A model generated the notes under the pieces. The model worked only from the letters and a program-made list of their open reading frames with translations, was not told where the DNA came from and did no database searches. A stretch of 64,000 bases of DNA from Dugong dugon (taxonomy: Eukaryota; Chordata; Mammalia; Sirenia; Dugongidae): the NCBI GenBank assembly GCA_030035585.1, contig CM057474.1, positions 3,218,501 to 3,282,500 of the forward strand. The letters are read 5' to 3'. Positions within the stretch are counted from its first letter, which is position 1, and each line of letters starts with the position of its first letter. Of this stretch, positions 50,599 to 63,547 are shown in pieces. A program made the position numbers and the translations under genes.

Positions 50599-50935
50599 CA
50601 GAAATTGGCAAACTGAGGACTGCAGACTAAATCCAGCTGGCTACCTGTTTTCACAGGGCCCGCAAGATAGGAATGGTTTTTACATTCTAAAATGGTGTTA
50701 AAAAATCAAAAGAAGAATAATATTTCATGATATAGAAAATTCTATGAAATTCAAATGTTAGTGTCCATAAGTAAAGTTTTATTAGAACACAGCTATGCCT
50801 ATTCGTTTCTGTGTTGTCCATGGTTGTTTTCGTACTACAACAGCAGAGGTGAGTAGTTGCGACAAAAACCATATAGCCCACAAAGCCAAGATATTCACTG
50901 TCTGCCTCTTTACAGAAAATGTTTGTCAGCACCTG
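50599..50935. mobile_element. hAT (Charlie-type) non-autonomous element, 337 bp
   Basis: Ends CAGAAATTGGCAAAC and GTTTGTCAGCACCTG form terminal inverted repeats. Flanks attt(a/t)aac form an 8-bp TSD with one mismatch (50591-50598, 50936-50943). Interior taagttttattagaacacag is typical of the family. Confidence 0.85.
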
Positions 50936-50999
50936 ATTTTAACTACCTAACTTCATAGTTTAAAAATTAAGAAAAGAGGGAGTGAGTTCTGAGGAAATC

Positions 51000-51262
51000 A
51001 TAGTAAGAAGACCAGGATTGAGCCCAAATTTCTCTACACACTGGCCGTGTGGTATTGACTAAGTCACTTTACCTTTCTTTCATTTATCCATTTAAAAATT
51101 TACTGAGTGGCTACTAAATGCCAGGTGAAGGCACTGACAGTACAACAGTGAGCAAAATAGAGACCCTGTCCTCAGACTTTCACAGGTTTGCTGTAAGGGT
51201 TAAAGATAACAATGTGCTTGGAAACACTCTGTAAAATTTAAAGCACTCTGTAAATATGAGTA
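51000..51262 (+). repeat. MIR SINE split by an L2 piece
   Basis: MIR parts gtgtggtattgactaagtca (51048) and gtaaaatttaaagcactctg (51230) flank a reverse L2 tail at about 51080-51180 (gtggctactaaatgccaggt, agagaccctgtcctcagact). Confidence 0.6.
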
Positions 51263-51447
51263 AATATTCATATATGTTGAAGCTACAAGAATGTAGGAAT
51301 CTTAGATCTGACCCAGACCTTGTAAAGATTAGCAGACCCTTAGAACCCTTCTGATGCCCTTTACTAGGCAAGTTTCATTCTACTCTTTAAACTCTAGTAC
51401 CTTTATCTTAATGTCATCTCAGCTATGCAATCCCCTTTCCTTACTGT

Positions 51448-52745
51448 TTTATTTTGTGTTGTTGTGGTAAAAACATATATATAACAAAACATTTGCCATG
51501 TTGACTTTTTCACACGTATAGTTCAGTGACATGAATTATGTTCACCATGTTGTGTAACCATCACTGATATCCATTTCCAATTTTTTCCATCACCCTGGAC
51601 AGAAACTCAGTGCCTCTTGAGCAATGACTCCACCCTCCCTCCCACCTCTAGGAACCATTAATGAACTTTTGCCTATTCTAGATATTCCATGTAAGTGGGA
51701 TCATACAGTATTTGTCCTTCTTTGACTGACTGATTTCACTCAGCATAATGTTTTCGAGGTTAATCCACATTGTACCATGTATCAGGACTTCATTTCTCTC
51801 TATGCCTGAGTCATATTCCATTTACGTTTTGTTTATCCAGTCATCTGTTGATGGACATTTAGGTTGTTTCCACCGTTTGGCTATTGTGAATAGTGCTGAA
51901 GTGAACATTGGCATATAAGTACCTGTGTGTATTCCTGCTTTCAGCTCTTTTGGGTATGTACCTAGGAGTGGGATTGCGGGATCATACGGTAACTCTGTGT
52001 TTAATTATTGAGGAACTGCCAAACTGTTTTCCACAGTGGCTGTACGTTTTACAATCCCTCCAGCAATGGATGAAGGATCCACTTTCTCCATATCCACACC
52101 AGCTACTGGTTTGTGTCTGTTTATAGCCATCGTGGTAGAGGTGAAGTGATAGCTTATTGTGGTTTTCATTTGCATTTCCCAACTGACTAATAACATCGAG
52201 CATCTTTTCGTGTGCTTGCTGGCCTTTGACTATCTTCTCTGGTGAATTGTCTATTCAAATCTTTTGCCTGTTTTTTGATTGGGTTGTCTTTTTGTTGTTA
52301 AGTTGTAGGAGTTCTTTATATATTCTGGATATTAAACCCTTATCCAGTGGATGGCTCCCAAAATTGTCTCCCAATCTCCCAAACTTAAAGTTGTCCCATC
52401 ATTTTGGTGATAAATTTCTTTGATAAACAAAAGTTTTTTAATTTTGATGAAGTCCAATTATCTATTTTGTCTTTTGTTGTTTGTGCTTTCAGAGTCAAAT
52501 CTAAGGATCTATTGTCAAAAACTAGATCCCAAAGGTTATCCCTATATTTTCTTCTAAAAGTTTTATAATTTGAGTTCTTACGTTTAGATCCTTGATCCAT
52601 TATAAGTTAATTTTTTTATATGGTGCGAAGTATAGGTCCAATTTCATTCTTCTGCATTTGAAAATCCAGTTGTCCCAGCACCGTTTATTAAAGAGACTAT
52701 ACTTTCCCCATTGAACGGACTTAACATCCTTATGGAAAATCAATT
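51448..52745 (-). mobile_element. Old L1, ORF2 C-terminus and 3' region
   Basis: Reverse L1M pattern: gtagttcagtgacatgaatt-like start, gttggctattgtgaatagtg-type motif at 51880, gtgggattgcgggatcatac, ttgtggttttcatttgcatt, tggatattaaacccttatcc, ccagttgtcccagcaccgtt. Frames show the HCW(R/W) zinc-knuckle region, broken. Confidence 0.85.
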
Positions 52746-53283
52746 GACCATAGATATTTGGGTTTAATACATTATTATTTATTTAGCATTTGCACTTACT
52801 GCATTTACTCTGCACTTAGAATACAATTTAAGAGTCAAATCCAGTAACAGCATTGGTCATAATTGGCTTTTTTGCCTATATCTTTTAATAGGCAGACATG
52901 TGGGTTTTCTGTAAAAGAAAAAATTGTTGCTACAGCTCATTTATCTGGGAAAATAAACAGCTCAGATACGTTGCTGTTTAAGGATGGCACACGTGATCAC
53001 TGTGCATTAGCTGCTGAGTAAACACTTTTATCTAAGAAGAACTGGGAAGGCGTTCTAGGAAGTCTAGGAAGTTGTCATTTTCTGACAAGTGCCAAAATAC
53101 ATCTTAAAAACTCAAGATAAACCAGATTCTCCCCCTTTCAGATCAGGTAGTTTATTTAACCATGAGCCACGTTGTCTTTCCGTCTTCCTGTCTTGAAGTC
53201 TCTCTTCTAAACACTGAGTTGGAGAGACCCCTACCCCAGTCTTCTGCATCCACGTATTTCCGGATGACTGTAACTGAAAAACA
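52746..53283. other. Intergenic, no feature recognised
   Basis: AT-rich DNA. Confidence 0.35.
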
Positions 53284-53291
53284 ATCTAGAA

Positions 53292-53479
53292 CAGGGGTTC
53301 GCAAACAATGGCCCACTGGCATCCAGCCAGCTGCCTATTTTTATAAATAAAGTTTATTGGACCCCACGTACATCAGGTACGCACTGTGGATGGCTGCTTC
53401 TGCACAACAACAGCAGAGGTCAGACAGGGATGGCCACACATTCACTATCTGGCCCTTTCCAGGTAGTTTGCTGACCCTG
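53292..53479. mobile_element. hAT (Charlie-type) non-autonomous element, 188 bp
   Basis: Terminal inverted repeats CAGGGGTTCGCAAAC and GTTTGCTGACCCTG; perfect 8-bp TSD atctagaa at 53284-53291 and 53480-53487. A shorter relative of the element at 50.6 kb. Confidence 0.92.
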
Positions 53480-53487
53480 ATCTAGAA

Positions 53488-55439
53488 CATCCGCAACGCT
53501 TTGCTCAAACTGACCTAAAAGAATGTATGTTTTATACTTAAGTTTTTGATAAGGTTAGTTGGAAAAAGCTGATGTGGAAATATTGTTTATTTAGCATTTT
53601 TTTAAATGCCCATTCTGCATTAATGATGCCTTTAATAATTGAACAAGGAATAGCATTACACTGAAATGTACTTCAAAATACTGTTATTTTTAATTCCTCT
53701 GGCTTCTTTGTCAAATTAGCCAACAAAACCCAATTGTCAGGTAGAATCTCTGTAGAGGGCTGGTTTTCTTTTTAAACTTTTATACTATTTTGAGATGAAT
53801 TTCTAGTATTCACACTATCCACAGAATCTCTGTTTTATTTCCCATGCATAGAACTATTTAATTGGGAATTATTAATTATAATAATATTTACATTTACCCT
53901 TGGGCCATAATTGATGCTAAAACTCAAATTTACTAAATAGACGTTCACTCCAAAATGAAAAGAAGAATAAGCCAGTGGTGATTTTTGATAAGAAGCTTTA
54001 CAAACATAGATGATAATCCCTTCTCTTCATGTGATTTTCCCATTTACCTTTTGTTAAAGGTTATGATAATCATGAAATGCTGCTGTGTTAGGATATTAAA
54101 CGCTACACCACGGGGGGAAAAGGCAGAGGATAAGACAACCTTAAGAGAATTTTCAGGACGTGGCCGGTATCCTCCCTTCTCCTCTGCTGAAACCATCCCA
54201 GCTCTTTCTTAACCATCTAAACTGACTCAAACAGGCCTGGGAATAGCTAAGCACCAGGAATGCTCATAATTCACTCATATTTTAGTGCTAGGTGTTAGAA
54301 AAGCAATCATTTAAACTAACATAAAAGAAAGGGTGGAGATTTTGGTTTCATTATGAGGTCTTCCTTTAAATGACACTGCTCAGACCCTGCCATATTTAAG
54401 AACACCCCTAACTCTGACTGGAGACACAACCTTTGGTAATGCATCGGATCTCCTTCTGTTCCTTAAACACCCAGACAATAGTGCAGCTTCCATCAACATG
54501 AACTTCTGTGTGCTACGTGGGAACGAAGTGACTATGCATATTAGGGATAGGAATCAAACTATGATTGTACACTCTTTTATCTGTTTTATGCACTGTTGCA
54601 CCAAATTGTATCACCAAATTGAGTTCATCATAAATTCCCCCTTTACGGTCCTGTCCCCTCAGGGCAAAGCCACCCTCTCAAAGTGTTAAACCTTCTGTGA
54701 TTGTTCTTAACATTTCTTAGGTCAGACTTCCATTTGAGACGCTGATGAAAAATATGGACTCTTTTCCACAGAAAGGGCACATACACATACTCAAAAGATT
54801 TGCAATGCAATTTCAGTACATTCACGCCAGCAACTGTGTAGTTCACGCCATTAAGTTATTTGCACTTGAAATAATTTCACGCCTGCACCCCATTTTATTT
54901 TATTTTTTATTTTTTTGAAGATTATTAACTCTATTACCCTCTTGGAAAAAAACAAGCAAAAAAAGAAAGGCTTAAAATTGTCCTAGGGTAAAACCGTCAC
55001 TAAGTTTAGTAAAGCAAAAGGAAAGGTTTTATTCGGCATATATGCAAAGAGGCACAAGTGGGAAACAGACACTGCACCCCATTTTAGATAGATAATTAAG
55101 GTCTAGTGAGAAGGCAAGTAAATGCTTTTGCTGGTATTTCCCTTTGTTTTCTTTTTTCAGAAACTAAATGATTTAAACAGAGGGGTGGAGTCCATACCTG
55201 AAAATTGCAGGAAGTTGTCATTTCTGGAACTTTTCCATGACCTAGTGGAAAACCAGTGAACTGGCACTTGGTCAATTTTTATCTGAACAGAATCTCAAGC
55301 TTGACAATGCTGTTTCAGGACATAAAATAATGCTGTATGCTTTCTTTATTATCCCCCACTAATAACCTCCAGGTTTTATTTCCCAGGAGCAAAAGATGAT
55401 GAAACATTTCTCCCTCCAACACTGGAGTAATATAAAATA
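53488..55439. other. Intergenic, no feature recognised
   Basis: AT-rich, apparently unique, with no gene signal. Confidence 0.4.
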
Positions 55440-56564
55440 TGAAACTTTATTCTTATTTTTTAATATTTATTTATTTTTTTATTGTACTTCAGGTGAAGGC
55501 TTACAGAACAAATAGTTTCTCATGAAACAGTAGTACACGTATTGTTTTTTGACATTGGTTAACAACCCCCCAACATGTCAAGCTTCTCCTTTCTCAACCT
55601 TTTTTTTTTTGGTGAAAATATACATAGCCGAAGATACACCATTTCAACAATTTCTGCATGCACAGTTCACTGACATCGACTACGCTCTTCCAATTGTGCT
55701 GCTATTCTCACTTTAGATGAAGGCTTGCAGAAAAAAATAGTTTCTCATTTAACAGTTAGTACACATGTTGCCCTATGACAATGGTTAACAACCTCACAAC
55801 ACATCAACACTATCCTTACTCAACTTTGGGTTCCCTATCACCAGCTTTCCCGTCCCCTTCTGCCTTCTGGTCCTTGTCCCTGGACTGCTGTGCCTTATTA
55901 GTCCTGTTTTGTTTTATGGGCTGTCCAATCCCCATCTGAATGGTGAACCTTGGGAGTGACTTCACCAGTGAGCTAAAAGGGTGTCTGGGGGCCATACTCT
56001 CGGGGTTACTCCAGTCTCCTTTAGGCCATTAAATCTGGTCTTTTTTTTTGTGAGTTAGAATTATGCTCTACATCCTTCTCCAGCTCTGTCCAGAACCCTC
56101 TGCTGAGATCCTGGTCAGAGCAGTCAGTGGTGGTAGCCGGGCACCATATAGCTCTACTGGACTTAGTCTGGTGGAGGCCTTGGTAGCTGTGGTCCATTAG
56201 TCCTTCAGACTAATCTTTTCCTTATCTTGTTCTCTTCATTCTCCCTTGCTCCCGAAGGGATGAGACCAGTGGAGTATCTTAGATGGCTGCTCATAGGCTT
56301 TTAAGACCCCAGACGCTACTCACCAAGGTAGAATGTAAAACATTGTCTTTATAAACTGTGTTAAGCCAATTGAGCTAGATGTTCCCCAGGACCATGGTCC
56401 CCACAGCCCTCCGCCAAGCAATTCATTCTCTCAGGGAGTTTGAATGTGTCTATGGAGCTTCCATGACCTTTCCTTGTACAAGTTGTGCTGGTATCCCCTG
56501 CATTGTGTACTGTCTCACCCTTCACCCAAGATACCACTTGTCTATTGCCTATTTAGAATTCCCC

Positions 56565-59500
56565 CCCCAACCCCTCCCATCCCTGGTAACCAACAAAGAT
56601 TGTTAACTTTTTGTGTGTGAATTTTTTCATGGGTTTTTACAATAGAGGTCTCATACAATATTTGTCCTCTTATGATTGACTTACTTCACTCAGCATAATG
56701 TCCTCCAGTTTCATCCATGTTATGAAATGCTTCACAGATTCGTTGTTGTTCTTTCTCGTTGCATAGTACTCCATTGTGTGTATGTACTATAGTTTGTTTA
56801 TCCATTCATCTGTTGATGGGCATCTACGTTGTTTCCATAGTTTTTCTATTGTGAACAATGCTGCCATGAACATAGGTGTGCATATGTCTATTTGAGTAAC
56901 GATTGTTATTTCTCTAGGATATATTCCTAGGATGGGATTGCTAGATCGAATGGTATGTCTATTTCTAGCTTTCTGCGGAAGCGCCATATCATTTTCCAAA
57001 ATGGTTGTATCATTTAGCATTCCCACCAGCAGTGCATAAGAGTTCCCATCTCCCCGCAGCCCCTCCAACATTTGTTATTTCCAGTGTTTTTGATTCGTGC
57101 CAGTAATGCCAGGGTGAGATGCTGTCTTATTGTGGTATTAATTTGCATTTCTCTAATGGCTAGTGATCGCGAGCATTTCCTCATGTGTCTGTTGGCCATT
57201 TGAATGTCTTCTTTGGTGAAGTGTCTGTTCATTTCCTTTGCCCATTTATTAATAGGATTATTTGTCTTTTTGTTGTAGAGGTGTTGGATTTTCTTGTAGA
57301 TTATGGAGATTAGACCTTTGTCTGACTTGTATTGTCCAGAAATTTTTTCCCAGTCTGTAGGTTCTCTTTTGACTCTTTTGGTGAAGTCTTTTGAAGAGCA
57401 TAGGTGTTTGATCTTTAGAAGATCCCAGTTATCTAGCTTATCTATTGGGGTTTGTGTGTTGATGGTTATGGTTTGTATCCTGTTAATGCCATGTATTAAG
57501 ACCTGAAGTGTTGGTCCTATTTTTTCTTCTATGAAGTTTATAGTTTTAGGCTCTATATTCAGGTCTTTGATCCATTTTGAAGTAGTTTTTGTGTATGGCG
57601 TGAGGTATGGGTCCTGTTACATTTTTTTGTACATGGATATCCAGTTTTGCCAGTACCATTTGTTAAAAAGACTGTCTTTTCCCCATTTGATGGACTTCAA
57701 GCCCTTGTCAAAGACCAGGTGCTGTAGGTGGATGGATTTTCATCTGGGTTCTCAATTCTGTTCCATTGGTCAATGTATCTGTTGTTGTACCAGTACCAGG
57801 CTGTTTTGACTACTGTAGCTGTATAGTAGGTTCTGAAGTCAAGTAGTGTGAGTCCTCCAACCTTCTTCTTCTTCTTCAGTAGTGCTTTACTTATTCGGGG
57901 CTTCTTCCCTTTCCATATAAAGTGAATGATTAGTTTTTCCATCTCTTGGAAGAATGTTGTTGGTATTTGGATCGGGATTGCGTTGTATTTGTAAATTGCT
58001 GTGGGTAGAATTGTCATTTTCACAATGTTGAGTCTGCCTATCCATGAGCATGGTATGTTTTTCCATTTATGTAGATCCCTTTGGGTTTCATGTAGTAGTG
58101 TTTTGTAGTTTCCTTTCTATAGGTCTTTTACATCCCTGGTCAGATTTATTCCTAAGTATTTTATCTTTTTAGGGGCTATTATAAATGGTATTGTTTTCCT
58201 GATTCCTTTTCGTCGTTCTCCTTATTGGTGTATAGGAATCCAACTGGTTTTTGTATGTTTATCTTATATCCGGCTACTCTGCTGAATCTTTCTATTAGTT
58301 CCAGTAGATTTCTCATGGAGTCTTTAGGGTTTTCTATGTATAGTATCATATCATCTGCAAACAGGGACAGTTTAACTTCTTCATTACCAGTTTGGATGCC
58401 TTTTATTTCTTTTTCTTGCCTTATTGCTCTAGCTAGAACTTCCAACACAATGTTAAATAGGAGTGGTGATAAAGGGCATCCTTGTCTTGTTCCCGTTTTC
58501 AAGGGGAATGTTTTCAGCCTCTCTCCATTAAGAATGATGTTGGCCATTGGTTTTGCCCTTTATTACATTGAGAAATTTCCTTTCTATACCTATTTGATTG
58601 AGAGTTTTCATCAGGAATGGGTGTTGGACTTTGTCCAATGCCTTTTCTGCGTCAATTGAGATGATCATGTGATTCTTTTCTTTCCTTTTATTTATGTGGT
58701 GGATTACATTGATTGATTCTCTAATGTTGAACCATCCTTGCGTACCTGGTATGAATCCTACTTAGTCGTGGTGTATTATTTTTTTTGATATGATGCTGAA
58801 TTCTATTGGCTAGAATTTTGTTCAGAATTTTTGCATCTATATTCATGAGAGATACTGGTCTGCCATTGTCTTTTTTTGTGACATCGTTGCCTGATTTTGG
58901 TATCAGCGTTATGCTGGCTTCATAGAATGAATTTGGAAGTGTTGCTTCCTCTTCTATGTTCTGAAATAGCTTGAGTAGTACTGGTACAAGCTCTTCTGTA
59001 AATGTTTTGTAGAATTCTCCAGTGAAGCCATCTGGGCCAGGGCTTTTTATGGTTGGGAGTCTTTTTATTACCTTTTCAATCTTTTCTCTTGTTATGGGTC
59101 TGTTCAGATTTTCAACATCACTTTGTTGTAGTTTGGGTAGGCCGCGTGTTTCTAGAAATTTATCCATTTCCTCTAGGTTTTCAAATTTGTTGGAGTATAG
59201 TTTTTCATAATATTCTGTTATAATCATTTTTATTTCAGTTGGATCTGTTGTAATGTCCCCCATTTCATTGCTTATTTGGGTTATTTGTGTCCTCTCCTGT
59301 TTTTCTTTTGTCAGTCTGGCCAGTGGTTTCTTGATTTTGTTGATTCTTTCAAAGAACCAACTTTTGGTTTTGTTGATTCTTTCTATTGTTTTTCTTCTCT
59401 ATCTCATTTATTTCTGCTCTGATCTTTACTATTTCCTTTCTTCCGGTGGCTGTGGGCTTTTTTTGCTGTTCTGTTTCTATTTGTTTGAGTTGTGTAGTTA

Positions 59501-60445
59501 ATGTTTTGATTTTGTCCCTTTCTTCTTTTTTGATATGTGCACCTATTGCTATAAATTGTCCTCTGAGGACTGCCTTTGCTGTGTCCCAAAGGTTTTGGTA
59601 TGATGTGTTTTCATTCTCATTTGATTCTAGGAATTTTTTGATTCCATCTCTGATTTCTTCTATTACCCACTAATGTCTAAGCAGGGTATTATTCAGTTTC
59701 CATGTAGTTGATTTTTTTTCCTTGATCTATTGTTAATTTCTACTTTGATGGTATTGTGGTCAGAGAAGGTACTTTGAATTATCTCAGCGTTTTGGATCTT
59801 GTTGAAGATTGCTCCGTGGCCTGAGATGTGGTCTATTCTGGAGAACGTTCCACGTGCATTGGAAAAGAATGTGTACTTTGCAGTGGTTGGATGGAGTGTT
59901 CTATATATGCCTATGAGGTCCAGTTGGCTGATTGTGCCCTTTAGGTCTTCTGTATCTTTGCTGAGTTTCTTCTTAGTTGTTCTGTCCTTTACTGAGAGTG
60001 GTGTGTTGAAGTCTCCTACTATTATTGTGGAACTGTCAATTTCTCTTTTCAGTGTTGTTAGAGTTTGTTTTATGTATTTTGGAGCCCTGTCATTGGGTGC
60101 GTAGATGTTTATTATGGTTATTTCTTCATAATGGATTGTCCCCTTAATCATTATATAGTGTCCTTCTTTGTCTTTTACGGTGGATTTTGTTTTAAAGTCT
60201 GTTTTATCTGAGATTAGAATTGCCACTCCTGCTCTTTTTTGGTAGTTGTTAGCTTGATATATTTTTTTCCAAACTTTGAATTTTAATAAATTCACATCTT
60301 TGTTTCTAAGGTGTGTCTCTTGTAGACAGCATATTGATGGATCCTCTTTTCTTATCCATTCTGTCACTCTCCGTCTCTTTATGGGTGCATTGAGTCCATT
60401 TACATTCAGTGTAATTATTGATAGATGTGAGTTTTTTGCTGTCAT
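56565..60445 (-). pseudogene. L1 ORF2 (endonuclease/reverse transcriptase), frame-broken
   Basis: The endonuclease domain is open for 250 codons (60445-59693): ITLNVNGLNAP, CCLQETHLRN, IINIYAPND, IIVGDFNTPL, RIDHISGH and SDHNTIKVE keep the catalytic Asn, Glu, Asp and His positions. The RT follows in pieces: [15 protein letters not shown] (about 59030), [20 protein letters not shown] and FADDMILYI (about 58380, active site present). A C-terminal part has [12 protein letters not shown] and a Cys-rich C-x3-C-x7-H-x4-C motif (57060). At least six frame changes occur between the fragments 59693-60445, 59404-59589, 58721-59263, 58179-58547, 57697-58023, 57014-57232 and 56787-57071. Confidence 0.92.
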
Positions 60446-60868
60446 TTTGTAGTGGTTTTTTTTGTGGTGCAGATGTTTTCTTTGTTCTTCTTACTCTCCT
60501 GTGTGGAGTTACTTTTGTCTGTGGATTTTTTTTCATTTCTTTTGTTCTTGTAGGTTTTGTTTTTGCTGAGACTTTATGTTTTTCCTCTTTATTTTTATGT
60601 GTATGTTTGTTAACTTTCTTTGTGGTTACCATGAATTTTACCCTTATCTTTCTAAGTTTGAAGCAGTCTACCATTACTTGGTATCACCTTGCCTTCCTCT
60701 CCATTAGAAGGTTCTATAGCTATGCCATTTATTCCCTGTTTTATTGTTTTGATGTTGTTGTCATTTACTGATTAACTGCTCTGATTCCCTGTTGTATTTC
60801 TTTTGGTTTTGGATCATCCTTTACAGTTCATTTCCTAGATTGCTATCTGGCTGGTATGATCCTGCATC

Positions 60869-61985
60869 CTAGATTCTGCCTGTGAGCTGAAGTTGTTTGT
60901 TCTCAGATCGAAGAACTCCCTTTAATAATTCTTGTAAGTTTGGTTTGGCTTTTACATATTTGCTTAATATCTGTTTATCTGGAAATGACCTAATTTCACC
61001 ATCAAATTTGAACGAGAGTTTTGCAGGATATATTATTCTTGGCTGGCAATTTTTTTCTTTCAAGATTTTATATATGTCATCCCATTGCCTTCTTGCCTGC
61101 ATGGTTTCTGCAGAATAATCCGAGCTTAGTCTTATTGTTTCTCCTGTACATGACTTCTTTTTTTTCATGAGCTGCTCTCGGGATTCTTTGTTTGTCTTTG
61201 GTTTTGGCAAGTGTGATTATGATATGCCTTGGTGATTTTCTTTTGGGGTCTATCCTATACGGGGTTTCTTTGAGCTTCTTGGATGGCTAGCGTTTCATCT
61301 TTTATGATATTGGGGAAGTTTTCTATCAGCAGTTCTTCAATGATCCTCACTGTGTTTTCTGTTTTCTCCCCCTGTTCTGGAACTCCAATCACTCGTGGAT
61401 TTTTGCTTTTGATTGTATCCCACATAACTCTCAGGGGTCTCTTCATTTTTCTGTGTTCTTTTTTCTGAGTTTTCCTAAAATAGAGTTGTATCCAAGTGTT
61501 TATCTTCAATTCCACTGACCCTGCTTTCCACCGTTTCAAATCTGCTTCTCCACACTTCTATGACACCGTCCATTTCTGAAATCTTGTTGTTTATCTTTTG
61601 GATTTCTAATTGTTGTTTTTGTATAATATCTAGCTGTGAATTTCTTTTGGAATTTTGTTCCTGCATTATTTTCCTGAATTCTTCCAATTTTTTGTCTGTA
61701 TTTTCCATGAGTTTGTCTATTTTTTCCTCATTTTTGACTGCTTTTTGCTTCAGCTCTTGAAGAATTCTGAGTATTAGAGATTTGAATTCCTTATCTTGTA
61801 TTTCTAGTGCCTTTTCTTCCACTGGAAAGTCATCTGGTGTTTTATTTTGGATGCCTACTGGAACCGTCCTGTCCTGTTTTTGTAAATGTTTTGATATTGT
61901 CGGGGGTTTCAGTAGTTATTTTTCTCGTTTATTGATTGTAGATTGTTTGTTTCGTCCCTTTTTTAAAAAATTTGGCTATGTCTGA
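60869..61985 (-). pseudogene. L1 ORF1 (RNA-binding chaperone), frame-broken
   Basis: Three frame pieces: 61822-61475 with a coiled-coil-like run (ELKQKAVKNEEKIDKLMENT), 61539-61255 with the RRM-like start (NPRVIGVPEQGEKTENTVRI, FPNI) and 61210-60869 with the C-terminal domain (PAKLSFKFDGEIRSFPDKQI). At least two frameshifts. Domain order is that of mammalian ORF1p. Confidence 0.88.
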
Positions 61986-61989
61986 GCAG

Positions 61990-63547
61990 GCGGGCTGTGT
62001 GTTCTTTGTTGTTTGCTCGTCTGTGGGAACAATACTTTTTGCCTCCTTCTCCAATTGGCAGGGTCCGTCACTCAGATATGTTATGGCAGGGAAGGTCTAG
62101 CTGAAGAGGAGTTACTGGGACAGGTTGTTTGTGGCACTTCCTACAGCCACCAGAGTGGGTCAGTAATCAGTGCAGGGCAGGTTCCAGTAGGCTGTGCCTG
62201 TGCTGCTTGGTGATGTGATGTTAAGTGCACGGTTCAAGTATGCAGGATGTAGCAGGGAGATTGTTATGAGTGGAGCTAAGATGGATATGGGAGAGAGGAG
62301 AGAGGAACAGGAGCCAAAAACATGCAAACAAACAAAAAAGAATGTTAGGGGAGCTTGCCGTTGGAGTGGAGACATGAGAGGCTATGAAATGGAGAAAAAC
62401 AAAAAGGGGAAGAGGAAGAAAAAAAAAGAAAAGAATGAATAAATAAAAATCATAAAGGGAAAAGAACAGCAAAGTTCCCAGGGATCCCACCGGTGCAGCT
62501 ATGAGGTCTGGGGAATTTGTTCTCATGTGTTGCAGTACAGCCTGGCTAGAAGGCATAGAGGTATACAATGCCAGGTATTCAGGGAACAGAAAGAGATGGA
62601 AGATATAGAGAGACAAGAAACTGAGTAACGAAGAAAGACGAAAGGTAAAAAGAGGGAAAAGAAAACAAAATAAATTTAAAAAAAGAAAAGAATAAGAAAA
62701 ACCCCTCAAAAAACAGGAAAAAAAAAAAAACACAATGAAAATAGAAATGCTCTCAGGGATCCCTCTGCACGTCTGTGCAAGCCGAGGGGGAAGTCTCCTT
62801 GCCACGTAGCACCACCTCAGCAGAACGGGCTCCCAACTCAAGAAAAGGAAAAGAAAACAAACAAACAATTCAAAAGAAACAAATGAACAAAAGCCCCGGG
62901 ATCCCACCAGCACAGCAGCCCAGACCAGGAAGCAGCTCCACACTCGAACAGAGCTCTGCAGCCCCTGAGGAAGAAGCAAAGATGGCGCACGGAGCCAAGT
63001 ATTTGAGTGAAAGGAGGGGGAGGTGGTGAGAGGTAAGGAAGAAATCAAAAAAAGCATAAAAAAGCAACATCAGCAGCCAACAAATGGCACTCAGAGAGCC
63101 GGCCCATTTGGGTGGGTGGAATCGAAGAAGCTGGTGCTTCCCGGCCAAGAGATTGTGGCCGCGGGAAGCAGAGGAGGCCGAGTGGGGGTGAAGAAGGGTG
63201 AGGGGTGGGAAAGTGTATATTGCAAATTACTGGTTGTTTTGTCTCCTGCTGGAAGCTCCGTGAAGCTGCTTTCTCATACCCCCTGTTTGCTGGTCTCCGA
63301 TAGGAGTCCAAGATGGTGGATCCATGCTGCGTTAGCTGATAGGGGACCTCTGCATGAATCTCTCCTTGCTCTCCGTTCTGTGTCGGTTTTCTCACTCCAT
63401 TTGATGCTTGGCTGACTTCTTTATCTCTTCATTTATGTTTTAGGGTTTCAGAATTGTTGTTTTCTCTGTTCAGCTTAGTTTTTTGGATCTTTGCTGTTGA
63501 AGGAAATCGTGGTGCTTCTGCCTAGAGTGCCATTTTGCCGGAAGTCC
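61990..63547 (-). promoter_or_regulatory. L1 5'UTR/promoter
   Basis: About 1.55 kb upstream of ORF1. It contains two + strand AAGATGG motifs (62977, 63311), YY1-like, and repeated gggatccc-headed units with A/G-rich tails (62481, 62755, 62897). It also has a 278-codon frame in the L1 sense direction (63057-62221). Confidence 0.7.

Larger units (their letters stand above)
55456..63547 (-). mobile_element. Full-length L1 LINE, 8.1 kb
   Basis: Perfect 16-bp TSD tgaaactttattctta at 55440-55455 and 63548-63563. Order on the minus strand: 5'UTR 63547 to about 61990, ORF1 about 61985-60869, ORF2 60445 to about 56565, 3'UTR down to a T-rich (reversed A-tail) edge at 55456. The 3'UTR matches the copies at 12.96 and 34.8 kb, with a reverse stretch gagctaaaagggtgtctggg. 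A ~95-bp insert-like block with its own ttggtgaaaatatacatagc lies near 55610-55710. The exact TSD argues for a fairly recent insertion, but ORF1 and ORF2 each carry frame changes, so this copy is inactive. Confidence 0.95.
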
